Assembly: GCF_000422745.1 (NCBI RefSeq)
Contig: NZ_AUGQ01000012.1
Coordinates: 1-64,000, forward strand
Reading direction: 5' to 3'
From: Microbacterium gubbeenense DSM 15944
Lineage (GTDB): Bacteria; Actinomycetota; Actinomycetes; Actinomycetales; Microbacteriaceae
DNA: 64,000 nt
Shown here piece after piece: positions 1 through 8,651 of the stretch. Both the position numbers and the translations under genes were made by a program. A model generated the notes under the pieces. It did no database searches. It saw only the letters and a program-made list of their open reading frames with translations, and had not been told where the DNA came from. Positions within the stretch are counted from its first letter, which is position 1; the number at the start of each line of letters is the position of its first letter.

Positions 1-273
1 CCGAAAGACGTCTGGTCGCAGATCTGGTCGAATAATCCCAACGAGCGTCTCAACAGGGAGATCCGTCGCCGGACCGACAGCGTCGGCATCTTTCCGAACC
101 GGGACGCCATCGTCCGCCTCGTCGGCGCGGTCCTGGCCGAGCAGACCGATGAGTGGGCTGAAGGACGACGCTACCTCGGGCTCGAGCTCCTGAATCGCTG
201 CCGTCTGAGCCTCGTCCCCGACACCGGAGAGGAGATCGACACCGAAGACCCCGACCTTGCCCTGTCCGCTTGA
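1..273 (+). CDS. IS256-family transposase, C-terminal 90 residues
   Basis: The reading frame is open from base 1 to the TGA at 271-273. It starts with [20 protein letters not shown] and continues with [20 protein letters not shown] and a WAEGRRYL segment. These are the conserved end of IS256/Mutator transposases, which cut and paste DNA with a DDE catalytic domain. The conserved glutamate of the triad is normally near the NERLNRE segment, so only the last part of the catalytic domain and the tail are present. The gene begins outside the window and its integrity cannot be judged. Confidence 0.88.
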   Translation, partial: PKDVWSQIWSNNPNERLNREIRRRTDSVGIFPNRDAIVRLVGAVLAEQTDEWAEGRRYLGLELLNRCRLSLVPDTGEEIDTEDPDLALSA

Positions 274-301
274 CCAACCCCAGCTCGATCGATCACCCGA
301 G

Positions 302-328
302 CGTTACACCACTCCACGGGACTTGACC
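302..328. repeat. Terminal inverted repeat of the IS256 element
   Basis: Read inward from the host gene, the end begins GTCAAGTCCCGTGGAGTGGT, the usual style of actinobacterial IS256 termini. It encodes the aberrant C-terminus and stop of the truncated hemerythrin reading frame. The matching left repeat is not in the window. Confidence 0.65.
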
Positions 329-759
329 TTGGGGTCGGCAGCTTCCGTGAGGGCGGACTGCAGCCCGCCGACAAGATGAGCGATCATCGAGTGGTCCTGT
401 TCCAGGAAGCGCAGTGTGTCGCGTAGATGAGGGTAAGCGGCCGCGATCGCAGGGAACAGCTCGCGATCCTCTCCTTCGTGGTGCCCGATGAGTGCCGTGC
501 AGAATCCGTGGCAGAACAAGAGCAGCTCGCGGCCCGCAGCCTCGGGAAACTGGCCGGACGCAGCGGCGTCCTGCGCCACTCGCAACGCCTTGCGCAGGCG
601 ATCGTGCACCTGACGCAGCTCCGCAGACCAGGCGACGAGCCTGGTCCGCTCGCCGGTCCCGGGCGGCCCGGACGCTGCTGCCCGGTGGTCAGCGCGAACA
701 GCACGCGCATCCGGATGGTTGTTCCGGGACCCTGGCCCGGTGATGTCGCCCTCAGTCAC
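304..759 (-). pseudogene. Hemerythrin-domain protein, 3' end lost to IS256 insertion
   Basis: The protein has RLVAWSAELRQVHDRLRKAL, then CHGFCTALIGHHEGEDRELF and FLEQDHSMIAHLVGG. These carry the H, HxxxE and H residues that bind the diiron centre of HHE-type hemerythrins, which bind oxygen, NO or iron. The fourth helix, with its HFRYEE-type ligands, is missing. The frame instead runs into the IS terminus, adding PKVKSRGVV before a TAA. The fold is therefore probably not formed. The start used is the GTG at 757-759, which overlaps the stop of a possible leader peptide. Confidence 0.8.
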
Positions 760-787
760 GTGAGGGCGAAGGGGGCGACATAGACAT
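752..787 (-). CDS. Possible 11-codon leader peptide upstream of the hemerythrin gene
   Basis: A very strong ribosome binding site (AAGGAGG) lies just upstream of an ATG at 785-787. That ATG opens an 11-codon frame, MSMSPPSPSRD, whose TGA overlaps the GTG start of the hemerythrin gene (GTGACTGA). This fits translational coupling. The alternative is that this ATG was the original hemerythrin start and an indel shifted the frame. The peptide itself matches nothing I recognise. Confidence 0.3.
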   Translation of the reverse strand: MSMSPPSPSRD

Positions 788-921
788 GTCTTCCTCCTTC
801 AGATCCCACGCCTCCATGCCTGACACGGTCTGCCACCGGCACGCGACGCTCCCCGCAGAATACACGGCCGCTGGCGCAGAACAACACCCATCGGAGCGAG
901 ACGTTCCCGTCGTCCAGGCCT

Positions 922-2583
922 TCATGTCGCACCGATCTCGAGGCGCGGCCATTCCTCGAGGTCGCTGAGCAGCCGCCGGTCGTGCGTCGCGACGACGACC
1001 GCTGCGCGGGTCGCGCCGAGCGCCTCGGTCAGCTCGTCGACGAGCGGGATCGACAGATGGTTCGTGGGCTCGTCGAGGATCAGCACGTCCGGGCGCTCGG
1101 CGAGGCGCAGCGCGAGGTCCAAGCGCCGTCGCTGACCCTGAGAGAGATCGCGCACTCGGGTCCCGACGGAGCCACCGGGCAGCAGCCCGAGGAATCCGAG
1201 GGAGGCGGTGTCGCGACCCGAGAGGATGCCTGACGAGCTCAGCCGACCGATGTGCTGCTCGAACACCTCGCCCGCCGTGCGCGACGCGTCGTCGACCTCG
1301 GTCTCCTGCGCGACGAGCACCACGCGCGCGCCGTTGCCGGTCCGCACGGACCCGGTCGTCGGCTCCAACCTTCCCGCTAGGGCGGCGAGCAGCGTCGATT
1401 TTCCCGCGCCGTTCGGCCCCGTCACGAGCAGGCGATCGCCCGCTGACAGGTCCAGGGTCACGGGGCGCGTCAACCGATTCTCGACGGTGACGTCGTCCGC
1501 GCGCAGCAGCACGCCGCGGCCAGGATTCAGGGTCGGGAAGGAGAACGCGAGCGGCGGGGCCGGGACTGCCACGCGGTGGGCCTCCAGTGCCCCCTGCGCT
1601 CGCGCGACCGCCTGCACGACGCCCGGCGCGCGGCTCTGGCGCTGGTGCTTGCCGGTGCCCTTCGGCGGACGCCAACCGGTCTGCAGGCGGTCGCGGGCGG
1701 ACTGGGCGGCGGTGGCTAGGCGCGCGTGCTCGAGCTGCTGATCCGCATGCTCCTGCTCCCACCGCTCGCGCTCCGCGCGCCGCCCCTCCTGCCAGCCGGC
1801 GTACCCACCGCCGTAGCGGCGCGGCTGACGATCGCGCGACGGATCCAGGTCCAAGAACTCCTCGCACGTGTCGGCGAGCAGCGCGCGGTCGTGGCTGACG
1901 ACCACGACGCCACCGCGATGCTCGCGGATCCGCCGGGTGAGGAAATCGAGCCCGTTGGCGTCGAGATGGTTGGTCGGCTCGTCGAGCAGAAGGAAGTCGT
2001 GCTCGGCGCCCAGCAGGCACGCGAGCCGCACGCGGTAGCGCTGGCCGACCGACAGGGTGGCGAGGTCGCGCTCACGGTCCGTGCAGGCATCGAGCGCCTC
2101 GAGCGCGGCATCGACTCGTCGATCCGCGTCCCAGGCATCGAGCCGGACGGCCTGCTCGAGCGCGTCCGCGTACGCGTCGTCGGCGCCGGCGGCGTTCGAC
2201 GACAGGGACTCGGTCGCATGCTCCAGGGCACGCAGCGCGGCGTGGGAGGGCGCGACGGCCTCGCCGATCAGGTCGCCGACCGTCGTGCCGGGCGCTACAT
2301 CGAGCTCCTGCTCGGCGACGCCGATCGAGCCGGCGCCGCGCACCGTGCCCTCGTCGGGAGCGAGCGTGCCGACGAGCAGGTGCAGCAGGGTCGTCTTGCC
2401 GCGGCCGTTCTCGCCGACGATCGCGAGTCGTGAGCGCGGCGACACCGTCAGATCGACCGCGTCGAGCACGCGGCGCCCGCCGCGCGTGATGCTGACGCCC
2501 GACGCGGTGATCTGTGCGCGATCACCGGCAGGAAGGGCGAGGGAATCCGAGGATCCGTGTTGAGGAAAAGGGGTGAGGGACAA
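922..2583 (-). CDS. ABC-F family ATPase (ribosome-associated, possible antibiotic protection)
   Basis: This is a 553-residue protein with two ATP-binding cassettes and no membrane segment, the ABC-F arrangement. The first cassette has [15 protein letters not shown] and [11 protein letters not shown]; the second has [17 protein letters not shown] and [14 protein letters not shown] proteins act on the ribosome, either as translation factors or by dislodging antibiotics. The chosen start is a TTG at 2581-2583 with GGAG six bases upstream. A longer frame reaching 2730 adds residues unlike the family. The roughly 200-base gap before lacI could hold an attenuator, but I cannot show one. Confidence 0.85.
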   Translation of the reverse strand: MSLTPFPQHGSSDSLALPAGDRAQITASGVSITRGGRRVLDAVDLTVSPRSRLAIVGENGRGKTTLLHLLVGTLAPDEGTVRGAGSIGVAEQELDVAPGTTVGDLIGEAVAPSHAALRALEHATESLSSNAAGADDAYADALEQAVRLDAWDADRRVDAALEALDACTDRERDLATLSVGQRYRVRLACLLGAEHDFLLLDEPTNHLDANGLDFLTRRIREHRGGVVVVSHDRALLADTCEEFLDLDPSRDRQPRRYGGGYAGWQEGRRAERERWEQEHADQQLEHARLATAAQSARDRLQTGWRPPKGTGKHQRQSRAPGVVQAVARAQGALEAHRVAVPAPPLAFSFPTLNPGRGVLLRADDVTVENRLTRPVTLDLSAGDRLLVTGPNGAGKSTLLAALAGRLEPTTGSVRTGNGARVVLVAQETEVDDASRTAGEVFEQHIGRLSSSGILSGRDTASLGFLGLLPGGSVGTRVRDLSQGQRRRLDLALRLAERPDVLILDEPTNHLSIPLVDELTEALGATRAAVVVATHDRRLLSDLEEWPRLEIGAT

Positions 2584-2765
2584 AATCGTCTCCGTGGCTT
2601 CGTTGCGGAGCCGGGCGACGATGCGCAGACAGCACGAAACACCGCCCGGCGATGACCGGAACGGCGGAGCGGGGAGCGGATGGACTCGGGCGCCGCCGTC
2701 AGGCGGCGCGGCGGAGACGCATCGACGCAATGCCCGCGATATGCGCGGCGGCGAAGTTCCTCATG

Positions 2766-2794
2766 TGAACAGGATATCAATCCCCCATTATGAT
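2766..2794 (+). promoter_or_regulatory. Promoter of the lacI-type gene, probably leaderless
   Basis: TGAACA (2766-2771) and TATGAT (2789-2794) are 17 bases apart. The ATG of the regulator starts seven bases after the -10 box and has no ribosome binding site, so transcription probably begins at or next to the start codon. Confidence 0.5.
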
Positions 2795-2800
2795 CGCCCC

Positions 2801-3826
2801 ATGGCAACTCTGAGCGACGTCGCCGCGCGGGCCGGGGTCTCGGTTTCAGCGGTATCCCGAGTCTTGAGCGATGCGCCGGAGACACGCGTCAGTGACGAGA
2901 CGCGAGAGCGGATCAAGCAGGCTGCCCGCGATCTCGACTACCGTCCGAACTCGGCCGGTCGAGCGCTGCGGTCAGCGCGCTCAAACGTTATTGCGCTCGT
3001 GGTGCCGGATCTCATCAATGCGATCTTCATCGAGCTTGTGCGCGGGGTCGAGGATGCCGCGATCCAGCATGACTATCTCGTCCTGATGGGGCGCACGGAA
3101 GACCTCGAGCCCGGCGACGAGCGGGCGCGCAAACTCCTCGGCGAGGGCCGCGTCGACGCACTCCTGTTGCAACCGGGCGACCGGCCGAACGTCGTCGACG
3201 CGATCGCAGGATTCGCCGAACAGAAGCCGGTCGTCATCCTCAATTCCGTCGAGGCGAACACGCCGGGATCCGCCACGATGCCCGACGATGTTGGCGCGCG
3301 CGTCGCCGTGCGACACCTGATCGACCTTGGACACGAGCGCATCGCCTTCGCCGGCGGCGTGCCCGAGAATCCGACCAATGTGCGCCGCGAGTGCGGCTTT
3401 CGTTCCGAGATGGCGTCGGCGGGGCTGGGCGTCAATCCGGATCTCGTCACGTCGTTCGGTTATACGGCCGTCGATGGTGAGCAGGCGGCCGATGCGCTGC
3501 TGAGCGACGAGCGCCGACCGACCGCGATCTTCGTCGCGAACGTGAACGCGGCTATCGGCCTGCTGGCCCGCGCCCGCCGTCTTGGCGTTGCGGTTCCGGG
3601 CGATGTGTCGGTGGTGGCGTTGCACGACTCGTGGACCGCCGAGAACTCGTGGCCCCCGCTGACGACCGTGAAGATGCCGTGGTACGAGCTCGGACGCCGC
3701 GCGTTCGGCGAGGTGCATAGCCGAATACAGGGCGAGGATCCGTCGGGCATCGTCGTGGATGACCCCACTCCCCGTCTCATCGCGCGCGAATCGACCGGGC
3801 CGATCGACCCGGGCCGAAGGCCCTAG
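2801..3826 (+). CDS. LacI/GalR-family transcriptional regulator
   Basis: This 341-residue protein begins with the LacI helix-turn-helix (TLSDVAARAGVSVSAVSRVL) and hinge (RPNSAGRALRSARSNVIALV). A periplasmic-binding-protein-like effector domain follows from about residue 60 to the end. The gene lies directly upstream of the CoA transferase operon, separated by a promoter with a CG-centred palindrome of LacI type, so control of that operon is the natural reading. The effector is unknown; the operon suggests an organic acid or its CoA ester rather than a sugar. A start further upstream is open but would lack the canonical N-terminus. Confidence 0.9.
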   Translation: MATLSDVAARAGVSVSAVSRVLSDAPETRVSDETRERIKQAARDLDYRPNSAGRALRSARSNVIALVVPDLINAIFIELVRGVEDAAIQHDYLVLMGRTEDLEPGDERARKLLGEGRVDALLLQPGDRPNVVDAIAGFAEQKPVVILNSVEANTPGSATMPDDVGARVAVRHLIDLGHERIAFAGGVPENPTNVRRECGFRSEMASAGLGVNPDLVTSFGYTAVDGEQAADALLSDERRPTAIFVANVNAAIGLLARARRLGVAVPGDVSVVALHDSWTAENSWPPLTTVKMPWYELGRRAFGEVHSRIQGEDPSGIVVDDPTPRLIARESTGPIDPGRRP

Positions 3827-3837
3827 CGGGTCGCCTC

Positions 3838-3866
3838 TTGTGCACTGCGCGGATCGTGTGCATAAT
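3838..3866 (+). promoter_or_regulatory. Promoter of the CoA transferase/MaoC operon
   Basis: TTGTGC (3838-3843) and CATAAT (3861-3866) are separated by exactly 17 bases. The LacI-type palindrome begins nine bases after the -10 box, covering the expected start point. Confidence 0.6.
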
Positions 3867-3874
3867 TACGTGAG

Positions 3875-3884
3875 CAAACGTTTG
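3875..3884. promoter_or_regulatory. LacI-type operator CAAACGTTTG
   Basis: This perfect 10-base palindrome has the central CG typical of LacI/GalR operators. It sits at the transcription start region of the operon and 48 bases after the lacI-type gene. Binding there would block initiation. Confidence 0.6.
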
Positions 3885-3999
3885 AGCGAACGTGGTGCTG
3901 TTCACAGAAGAACCACCCATTCACCAGCCGTGGGAGCAATCAATCGATTGTCTCGCCAGGCCGCTGAACCTGGCGAGCCCATCGAAGTGGAGAAGACAA

Positions 4000-5187
4000 G
4001 TGGAAGACCACGTAGACAGGCCGTTGGACGGAATCACGGTCCTGGATTTCAGCCAGTTCCTGGCGGGTCCGGTCGCGGCGATGCGCCTCGCGGACCTCGG
4101 CGCGCGCGTCATCAAGATCGAGCGCCCGGGCACCGGCGACATCGGCCGCACCCTCGCGTTCGCGGGCAGCGTTGCCGATGAAGAGACGGTGTCGTTCCAC
4201 GCGATGAACCGCAACAAGGAGGGCATGACAGCGGATCTGAAGAATCCCGCCGACCTCGACCGCGTGAAGGATCTCATTGCGCACGCCGACGTCATCGTGC
4301 AGAACTTCCGTCCCGGCGTGATGGAGCGCATCGGGCTCGACTACGAGTCGGTGCGCGAATTGAATCCGCGCCTCGTCTACGCGAGTGCGACCGGGTACGG
4401 CAACGACGGCCCGTGGAAGGATCGCCCCGGGCAGGATCTGCTCGCGCAGTCGCTCTCCGGTCTGCCCTGGTTGAGCGGATCCGGGCATCAGGGGCCCGTG
4501 CCCGTCGGTCTGTCGATCGCGGATCACCTGACGAGCTGCCATATCGCGCAGGGTGTGACGGCGCTGCTGCTGCGCCGCGAGCGCACCGGGAAGGGCGGGC
4601 TCGTCGAGACGAGCCTGCTCGAGGCGATGCTCGACCTGCAGTTCGAGATGCTGAGCGTGCACCTGAACGACCCCTCGGTCACGGTCGCGCGCGGCGGTGA
4701 CCGGTCGGGGCACGCCTTCCTCGCGGCACCGTACGGCACGTACCCCACGGGCGACGGATTCCTCGCGCTCGCCATGAACCCGCTCCCGAAGCTCGGCGAG
4801 CTGCTCGGCATCGACGAGCTGATCACGTTCACCGAGGACGAGGCGTGGTCGAAGCGCGACGAGGCCGAGGGGCTGCTCGCGGCGCATCTAGCGACGAGGC
4901 CCACGCAGGATTGGCTCGACATTCTCGACGCCGCCGACGTCTGGTGCGCGCCGGTGCTCACGCTCGAAGAGCTCGTGGCGCACGACGGGTTCTCCGCGAT
5001 CGACATGGTGCAGGAGGTCGAGCGCGGCGGATCGCTCACCCGGTCCGGTGAGCAGCTCACCCTGAAGACGACCCGCGGTCCGCTCCGCGTCGACGGTCAC
5101 ACCCTGACGAGCGACGTCGCCTCACCGAAGCTCGGCCAGCACGACGCCGCGCTCCGCGAGGAGTTCGGGTGGGAGGCCGGGGCATGA
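4000..5187 (+). CDS. Family III CoA transferase (CaiB/BaiF type)
   Basis: The 395-residue protein has the family III signature: LDGITVLDFSQFLAGPVAAM at the N-terminus, LGARVIKIERPGTGD, MNRNKEG, and a C-terminal PVLTLEE segment. These enzymes move CoA between carboxylic acids; the catalytic aspartate is normally in the segment that reads GQDLLAQSLSG here. The GTG start at 4000 has GGAG seven bases upstream and gives the usual family N-terminus; a start at 3892 adds an unrelated extension. It is the first gene of a three-gene operon and its stop overlaps the next start (ATGA). Confidence 0.88.
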   Translation: MEDHVDRPLDGITVLDFSQFLAGPVAAMRLADLGARVIKIERPGTGDIGRTLAFAGSVADEETVSFHAMNRNKEGMTADLKNPADLDRVKDLIAHADVIVQNFRPGVMERIGLDYESVRELNPRLVYASATGYGNDGPWKDRPGQDLLAQSLSGLPWLSGSGHQGPVPVGLSIADHLTSCHIAQGVTALLLRRERTGKGGLVETSLLEAMLDLQFEMLSVHLNDPSVTVARGGDRSGHAFLAAPYGTYPTGDGFLALAMNPLPKLGELLGIDELITFTEDEAWSKRDEAEGLLAAHLATRPTQDWLDILDAADVWCAPVLTLEELVAHDGFSAIDMVQEVERGGSLTRSGEQLTLKTTRGPLRVDGHTLTSDVASPKLGQHDAALREEFGWEAGA

Positions 5188-6311
5188 CCGTGCTGCGGGG
5201 CATGACGTGGGACCACCCGCGCGGCTACGAGTGCATCGTCGCGGCCTCGGCCGAGTATGCGCGCACGACCGGCGTCGAGATCCGCTGGGAGAAGCACCCG
5301 CTCAGCGCCTTCGAAGAGGCGCCGATCGAACAGCTCGCCGCACACAACGACCTCATGGTCATGGATCATCCGCACATTCCGCAGGCGGCCGAGGCGGGGG
5401 CGTTCGCGCCGCTCGACGGGCACGGTCACGACGACGCCCTCGCTGCGCTCGCCGCGCAGTCGGTCGGTGCCTCGCACGCCACCTACGCCTATGACGGCCG
5501 CCAGTACGGTCTCGCGACGGATGCCGCCGCCCAGGTGGCCGTGTACCGCCCTGATCTCATCGCGGATCCGCCGCGCGACTGGGATGCCGTGCTCGAGCTC
5601 GCCGCGGAGGGCCGGGTCGTCTGGCCGTCGAATGCAGTGCATGCGCTGTCGAGCCTCGTGACACTCACCGCGAACGACGGTGCCCCTCCGACGAGCGAGC
5701 CCGGCGTCTTCCTCGACGAGGAGGCCGCGCGGGGCGCGCTCGAAACCATGCACCGCCTGGCCGAGCTGGTCCCGCAGGAGAACCTGTCGCAGAACCCGAT
5801 CGATGTGGCCGAGATGCTCGCGACGAGCGACACCTACGTCTATGCACCGCTGTCCTACGGGTACGTGAACTATTCACGACCGGGCTTTCGCGCGAACCGG
5901 CTGCAGCACATCGACATCCCGGCGGGCGCATCGGGCGTATCGGGGTCGCAGCTCGGCGGAGCGGGGATCGCCGTGTCGGCCTCAGCGCGAGATCTCGACG
6001 CCGCGCGCGCGTTCGCGATCTGGCTCGCGTCGCCCGACGTGCAGCGCGGGGTCTACTACGACGGCGGCGGCCAGCCCGGTTACGCCCCCGCGTGGGACGA
6101 CGACCGGCTGAACGATGACAGCCTCGACTTCTTCCGCGGCACTCGGGCGACCCTCGAGGGGGCCTCGGTGCGGCCGCGGTTCAGCGGCTGGCCCGAGTTC
6201 CAGAACTGGGCATCGGTCTGGGCGAACCAGGCCCTGCGCCGCGAGATCACCGACGAAGAACTGCTGCGCCGATTCCGGGACGCGGCCGAAGAACTGTTGA
6301 CGAGGGACTGA
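5184..6311 (+). CDS. Substrate-binding-protein-fold protein without signal peptide
   Basis: The 375-residue sequence resembles family 1 extracellular solute-binding proteins: [12 protein letters not shown] near the start, [23 protein letters not shown], and a late [20 protein letters not shown] segment. However, the N-terminus (MTVLRGMTW) has no signal peptide or lipobox, and no transporter genes are nearby. It overlaps the CoA transferase by ATGA and ends one base before the MaoC gene, so the three products are co-translated. It is probably cytoplasmic. It may bind the acid substrate or a CoA ester, but its function is unknown. Confidence 0.75.
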   Translation: MTVLRGMTWDHPRGYECIVAASAEYARTTGVEIRWEKHPLSAFEEAPIEQLAAHNDLMVMDHPHIPQAAEAGAFAPLDGHGHDDALAALAAQSVGASHATYAYDGRQYGLATDAAAQVAVYRPDLIADPPRDWDAVLELAAEGRVVWPSNAVHALSSLVTLTANDGAPPTSEPGVFLDEEAARGALETMHRLAELVPQENLSQNPIDVAEMLATSDTYVYAPLSYGYVNYSRPGFRANRLQHIDIPAGASGVSGSQLGGAGIAVSASARDLDAARAFAIWLASPDVQRGVYYDGGGQPGYAPAWDDDRLNDDSLDFFRGTRATLEGASVRPRFSGWPEFQNWASVWANQALRREITDEELLRRFRDAAEELLTRD

Positions 6312-6312
6312 C

Positions 6313-6768
6313 ATGCGATTCGAAGACCGTTATTTCGACGACTACGAGGTCGGCGAGACGCGCACCACGACGGGGCGCACGATCACCGAGGCCGACATCG
6401 TCACGCACGCCGGGCAGACGGGTGACTTCTTCCCGCACCACATGGACAAAGAGTGGGCCGCAACTCAGCCCTTCAAGAAGCGCATCGCGCACGGCACGCT
6501 CGCCATGTCGATCGCGGTGGGGCAGACGGCCGGCGACATCAACCCGCAGTCGATGAGCTACGGGTACGACCGCGTGCGCTTCATCGCGCCGGTCTTCATC
6601 GACGACACGATCACCGTCACCGCCGAGATCACGGCCAAGCGGGACCACGCCAAGCGTCCGGACGAGGCCGGCTACGTCGATGAGCTCGTCAGCGTCGTGA
6701 ATCAGGACGGGCAGACCGTGCTCGTGCTCACCCACATCTATCTCGTGAACAAGCGCATCGCGGCCTGA
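6313..6768 (+). CDS. MaoC-like (R)-specific enoyl-CoA hydratase
   Basis: This 151-residue hot-dog-fold protein has the MaoC elements: [23 protein letters not shown], with the catalytic D and H, and [16 protein letters not shown]. It would hydrate or dehydrate a short acyl-CoA made by the upstream CoA transferase. The start follows the previous stop by one base. A hairpin terminator closes the operon directly after it. Confidence 0.85.
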   Translation: MRFEDRYFDDYEVGETRTTTGRTITEADIVTHAGQTGDFFPHHMDKEWAATQPFKKRIAHGTLAMSIAVGQTAGDINPQSMSYGYDRVRFIAPVFIDDTITVTAEITAKRDHAKRPDEAGYVDELVSVVNQDGQTVLVLTHIYLVNKRIAA

Positions 6769-6769
6769 T

Positions 6770-6800
6770 CTCCCCCGCGCGACGGATGTGCGCGGGGGAG
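6770..6800 (+). terminator. Hairpin terminator after the MaoC gene
   Basis: CTCCCCCGCGC and GCGCGGGGGAG form a perfect 11-base-pair stem with a nine-base loop. There is no clear T tract. It starts one base after the MaoC stop region. Confidence 0.7.
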
Positions 6801-6820
6801 AGCACGGCCAGCATGGAAGC

Positions 6821-7792
6821 ATGAACGCCGCAGATCTGTTCTCACCGCACGATGTCAGACCCGGAATCCCGCCCGCCCGCGTGCCGTGGGGATCCGTCGG
6901 GATTTTTCTCACGATCGCCATCGTGCTCGGGTGGATCGTGTGCCTCCCGCTCTGGTTCGGCGATGGCCTCGCCTCGCCGATGTTCCAGCTGATTGCAGCG
7001 GCGCTCATGGCGACCCCGACGATCGCGGCGCTGATTCTGGTCTTCACAACTGTGCCGAAGGGCGGACGCGCGCGGTACCTCGGCCTTCTGCCGTTCCGGC
7101 CGGTCGGCCGCAAGATCCTGCTCTTCCTGCTGTGGCCCGTCTTCTTCCTCGCGATCGCCTTCGGCGCGATGCTCCTCGCCTCGGCCCTCGGGTGGAGCGA
7201 GTTCGACGCCGACCTGACGATGCTGCGCGAGCAGCTCGCCGCCCTCGGCACCGACGACGTGCCGCTCTTCCTCACGATGCAGTTCCTCGCCGTGCCGCTG
7301 GTCGTGATCCAGGGAACCGTCACCGCGTTCGGGGAGGAGCTCGGGTGGCGCGGCTACCTCACGACCGCCCTGTCGCCGCTCGGCTTCTGGCGCTCCGCGC
7401 TCATCATCGGCACGGTGTGGGGCGTGTGGCACGCGCCCATCATCCTGCTCGGCTACAACTTCAACCGCACCGACCTGCTGGGCGTCGTCTACATGGTCGT
7501 CTTCTGCCTCGTCGTGGGCGTGCTGCTGCAGTGGAGCAGGTACTTCACCCGCAGCGTGTGGCCGGCCGCCGTCGGGCACGGTGCGCTGAACGCCACGTTC
7601 ACCTACCCGCTGTTCTGGGCGACGCCCGACTTCGACGCCGTCACCGGATCGGCGCTCGGCGCCCCCGGCTGGATCCTCATGGGCGCGGTCATCGTCATCC
7701 TCATCGCCTGCCGGGCGTTCCGCCCCGAGCGCGACTGGACGCCGAAGCGGGATCCGCGGTTTCAGATCTCGTCGAAGGGCACCGAGGCGTAG
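6821..7792 (+). CDS. CPBP-family intramembrane metalloprotease
   Basis: The 323-residue protein has about eight hydrophobic segments and the three CPBP motifs: GEELGWRG (EExxxR type), WHAPI (FxxxH type) and HGALNA. These residues make the membrane-embedded metal site of Rce1/CPBP proteases. The ATG at 6821 was chosen because a GTG at 6788 would start inside the upstream terminator hairpin. The substrate is unknown. Its last 31 bases overlap the end of the aminotransferase gene on the other strand. Confidence 0.85.
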   Translation: MNAADLFSPHDVRPGIPPARVPWGSVGIFLTIAIVLGWIVCLPLWFGDGLASPMFQLIAAALMATPTIAALILVFTTVPKGGRARYLGLLPFRPVGRKILLFLLWPVFFLAIAFGAMLLASALGWSEFDADLTMLREQLAALGTDDVPLFLTMQFLAVPLVVIQGTVTAFGEELGWRGYLTTALSPLGFWRSALIIGTVWGVWHAPIILLGYNFNRTDLLGVVYMVVFCLVVGVLLQWSRYFTRSVWPAAVGHGALNATFTYPLFWATPDFDAVTGSALGAPGWILMGAVIVILIACRAFRPERDWTPKRDPRFQISSKGTEA

Positions 7793-8526
7793 GCCGCGCG
7801 CACGCGGTCGAACGCCGGATGATCCGTCGGCCAGGTGACCTCATCGATCGACGCGATCGGCCGGATCCCCGCACCGGATCCGCTCGCGAACGCCGCGTCC
7901 ATGCGGGGGAGGTCGTCGAGGGCCACGGTTTCGGACGCCCCACCGACCAGCGTTCGGGTGACGCCCTGCAGGGCATCGCCATCGGCCCAGATGACGTCGC
8001 CGTCGTGCACGAAGCCCAGGTTCCAGGTGGGACCCTCGGACAGGCGCCCGGCGGCGTCGACGAAGACCGCGTCGTCGAAACCGGCGCGCTGGGCGAGGCG
8101 CCGCTCGTAGAGGGATCCGAAGAGACCCGTGTGCTTGATCTCGGGGCTCTGCCGCCCGAACCGGGTCGAGCGCACCCGCAGCGGTGACGGCGATCCGGAC
8201 GGTGCGCCGCGGGGCGAGACGAGGATCCGCGGCGACGCATCGGCTCCCGGCCGCTCGAGGGTGAGCGACGGATCGAACAGCGTGACGCGCACGATCACGT
8301 TCTCGGGCTCGTCGGCGATCGCCTCGCGGATCCGCCGCCGCACCAGATCCGTGTCGAGCGCGATGTCGAACAGCGCGCGGCCATCGATGACGAGACGGTC
8401 GAGGTGTCGGGCCAGGCCGCGCACGCCGCCGCGGTGCACCCGCATGGTCGTGAAGTGCGCGAGGCCCGCGAACGCGAGGGCCCGCATGTCTGCGGCAGAG
8501 GGCGGGAGGCCGTCGATCAGCTCCAT
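7762..8526 (-). CDS. Class IV aminotransferase, probable 4-amino-4-deoxychorismate lyase
   Basis: The 254-residue protein has the fold-type IV PLP pattern: SPEIKHTGLFGSL with the candidate Schiff-base lysine, and LSEGPTWNLGFVHDG. It is divergent from the pabAB fusion 125 bases away. ADC lyase (PabC) is the class IV enzyme needed after aminodeoxychorismate synthase to make p-aminobenzoate, so that role is likely. A D-amino-acid or branched-chain aminotransferase cannot be excluded from sequence alone. The start is ATG 8526 (MELIDGLPPS), which avoids an unrelated longer N-terminus. Confidence 0.75.
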   Translation of the reverse strand: MELIDGLPPSAADMRALAFAGLAHFTTMRVHRGGVRGLARHLDRLVIDGRALFDIALDTDLVRRRIREAIADEPENVIVRVTLFDPSLTLERPGADASPRILVSPRGAPSGSPSPLRVRSTRFGRQSPEIKHTGLFGSLYERRLAQRAGFDDAVFVDAAGRLSEGPTWNLGFVHDGDVIWADGDALQGVTRTLVGGASETVALDDLPRMDAAFASGSGAGIRPIASIDEVTWPTDHPAFDRVRAAYASVPFDEI

Positions 8527-8651
8527 GGCTCCAGTGTGGCACCCGCACGAGTACGGCACACGGCGCCGATCTGCGGCTTCACCGGCCGGATCCGGGCGCT
8601 GCCGCGCCGATCTGCCGTAGTTGTGCACCAGGGGCGCGGCAGAATGGAGCC

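Larger units (their letters stand above)
1..328 (+). mobile_element. IS256-family insertion sequence, right part
   Basis: The 3' end of a Mutator-type transposase gene is followed by about 55 bases of non-coding DNA and a terminal inverted repeat at about 302-328. The element interrupts the hemerythrin gene on the other strand, and the stop codon of that broken gene lies inside the repeat. The left end and the target-site duplication lie outside the window, so the exact boundary is uncertain by a few bases. Confidence 0.8.

Noticed and set aside
752-2020. A 422-codon minus-strand frame overlapping the ABC-F gene
   Set aside because: Arginine-rich frame inside a gene with two complete ATPase cassettes; only its last 11 codons are of interest as a possible leader.
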